The notes beneath the pieces were generated by a model. It saw only the letters and a list, made by a program, of their open reading frames with translations, did no database searches and was not told where the DNA came from. A DNA stretch of 14,161 nucleotides from JBOGFI01 sp050743365 (lineage in GTDB: Bacteria > Actinomycetota > Acidimicrobiia > IMCC26256 > JACDBD01). A program made the position numbers and the translations under genes. The stretch is from positions 1-14,161 of the forward strand of contig JBOGFI010000099.1 of NCBI GenBank assembly GCA_050743365.1. Reading direction: 5' to 3'. Numbering within the stretch: position 1 is the stretch's first letter; each line of letters starts with the position of its first letter. Of this stretch, positions 13,363 through 14,161 are shown one piece after another.

Positions 13363-14161
13363 GGCCATCCGGGGTCGCCGAAGGGGTCGGGGAGGCCGAG
13401 CTTGCCCGGGTTCAGGATCCCGCGGGGGTCGAGGGCCGCCTTCACGCTCGCGAGCACCTCGAACGCGTCGCCCAGTGCCTCGCGCACGAAGCGGGCCCGG
13501 TTCAGGCCGACGCCGTGGTGGTGGCTGAGCGCCCCGCCGCGCTCCAGCACCGCCCGGGTGCCGGCGTCCCACGCCGCCCGGTAGTAGCCCTCGCGCCCGC
13601 CCTCGGCGGGCTGGCCCGCGAACGTGAAGTAGAGGCAGGCGCCGTCGGGGTACGAGTGGGACAGGTGGGCGGACGCGACCATCGTGTGCTCGACGCCGCG
13701 GATCGCGCCGGTGGCCGCCGCGTAGATGCCCGGCAGCGCCGACCAGCGGGCGGCGATCTCCATCGTGTCGACGACGTACCCGCGCGACACCAGCGCCTCC
13801 AGCGCGGCCACGTCGTTGCGGTGGTCCATCCACCGGCCCACCAGATCCTCGTCGAGCACCTCGGCGCCGGTGTCGACGCACACCTCGGCCACGACCGCCA
13901 TCACCGGGTCGATGAGCTCGCGGTCGCCCTCGTCCAGCACCAGCAGGACGTGCCGGTCGCCGGTCTGGTACGAGCGGTCGGCCTCGATGGCGTCGTAGAG
14001 GCGGAGCGCCGCCGGTGTCGCGCCCCGGTGCATGATGCGCCGGCAGGCGTCGACCCCGTCGGTGAACGAGTCGAAGCCGTAGGCGGCTCGCCGCTCGACC
14101 GGCGGCGCCGGATGGAGGCGCAGCCGGGCACCGGTGATGACCCCCAGCGTGCCCTCGGACC
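13359..14161 (-). CDS. FAD-binding oxidase, AGPS-like, C-terminal part (5' end beyond window)
   Basis: The frame stays open to the right edge, giving the last 266 residues of a protein usually near 500-550 aa. It enters at SEGTLGVITGARLRL, the final motif of the FAD-binding PCMH domain of FAD-linked oxidases. It then runs through the C-terminal cap: DTMEIAARWSALPG, SAHLSHSYPDGACLYFTF, the triple-His GGALSHHHGVG (His at visible residues 213-215) and the usual ending LDPRGILNPGKL. The HHH plus SHSYPDGACLYF pattern is that of alkyldihydroxyacetonephosphate synthase-like proteins, in which this His region is catalytic, rather than of glycolate oxidase GlcD. Ether-lipid synthesis is possible but not proven, since many actinobacterial AGPS-like proteins are uncharacterised oxidases. 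It heads the kinase-cfa group. Confidence 0.88.
   Translation of the reverse strand, partial: SEGTLGVITGARLRLHPAPPVERRAAYGFDSFTDGVDACRRIMHRGATPAALRLYDAIEADRSYQTGDRHVLLVLDEGDRELIDPVMAVVAEVCVDTGAEVLDEDLVGRWMDHRNDVAALEALVSRGYVVDTMEIAARWSALPGIYAAATGAIRGVEHTMVASAHLSHSYPDGACLYFTFAGQPAEGGREGYYRAAWDAGTRAVLERGGALSHHHGVGLNRARFVREALGDAFEVLASVKAALDPRGILNPGKLGLPDPFGDPGWP

Overview
The window is about 14 kb of very GC-rich, tightly packed bacterial DNA. Third codon positions are strongly G/C, GTG starts are frequent, genes overlap by 1-8 nt, and one secreted protein has a Thr/Pro-rich linker. The protein families (AGPS-like flavoprotein, EccA/CbbX-like AAA ATPase, lipoprotein with a VWA domain, cyclopropane synthase) point to Actinomycetota. 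The linker style would suit Acidimicrobiia, but that is an inference. There are no rRNA, tRNA, CRISPR, transposase or phage genes. No gene-free stretch exceeds 130 nt.

Region A (1-5932, minus strand) reads as one operon transcribed from 5932 towards 1. In order it holds a winged-helix-like protein, an alpha/beta hydrolase, an AAA+ ATPase with a TerB-like N-terminal region, a membrane-anchored substrate-binding-like protein, a lipoprotein fusing a substrate-binding domain to a von Willebrand A domain, and the start of a small membrane protein cut by the window edge. The last four look like an envelope-associated AAA/VWA module with no ABC permease or ATPase beside it.

Region B (5994-10554, plus strand) diverges from region A across a 61-nt gap. 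It starts with a free-standing PEP-utilising 'mobile' (phosphohistidine) domain, overlaps an unrecognised 382-aa protein, and continues with a CrtC/AttH-like lipocalin-type protein, a MOSC protein and a small membrane protein. After a 130-nt gap with a perfect 18-bp hairpin comes a membrane-anchored esterase-like alpha/beta hydrolase. The divergent winged-helix protein plus mobile domain plus the 382-aa protein look like parts of one poorly described system.

Region C (10586-14161, minus strand, convergent with B) is transcribed from the right edge. It holds the C-terminal part of an AGPS-like FAD oxidase, a GlpK-like FGGY kinase with two apparently altered glycerol-contact residues, and a cyclopropane-fatty-acyl-phospholipid synthase. 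Together they suggest lipid or polyol metabolism. A hairpin overlapping the oxidase stop codon shares its first 14 bases, with one mismatch, with the hairpin in region B, so the two may belong to one dispersed repeat or terminator family.
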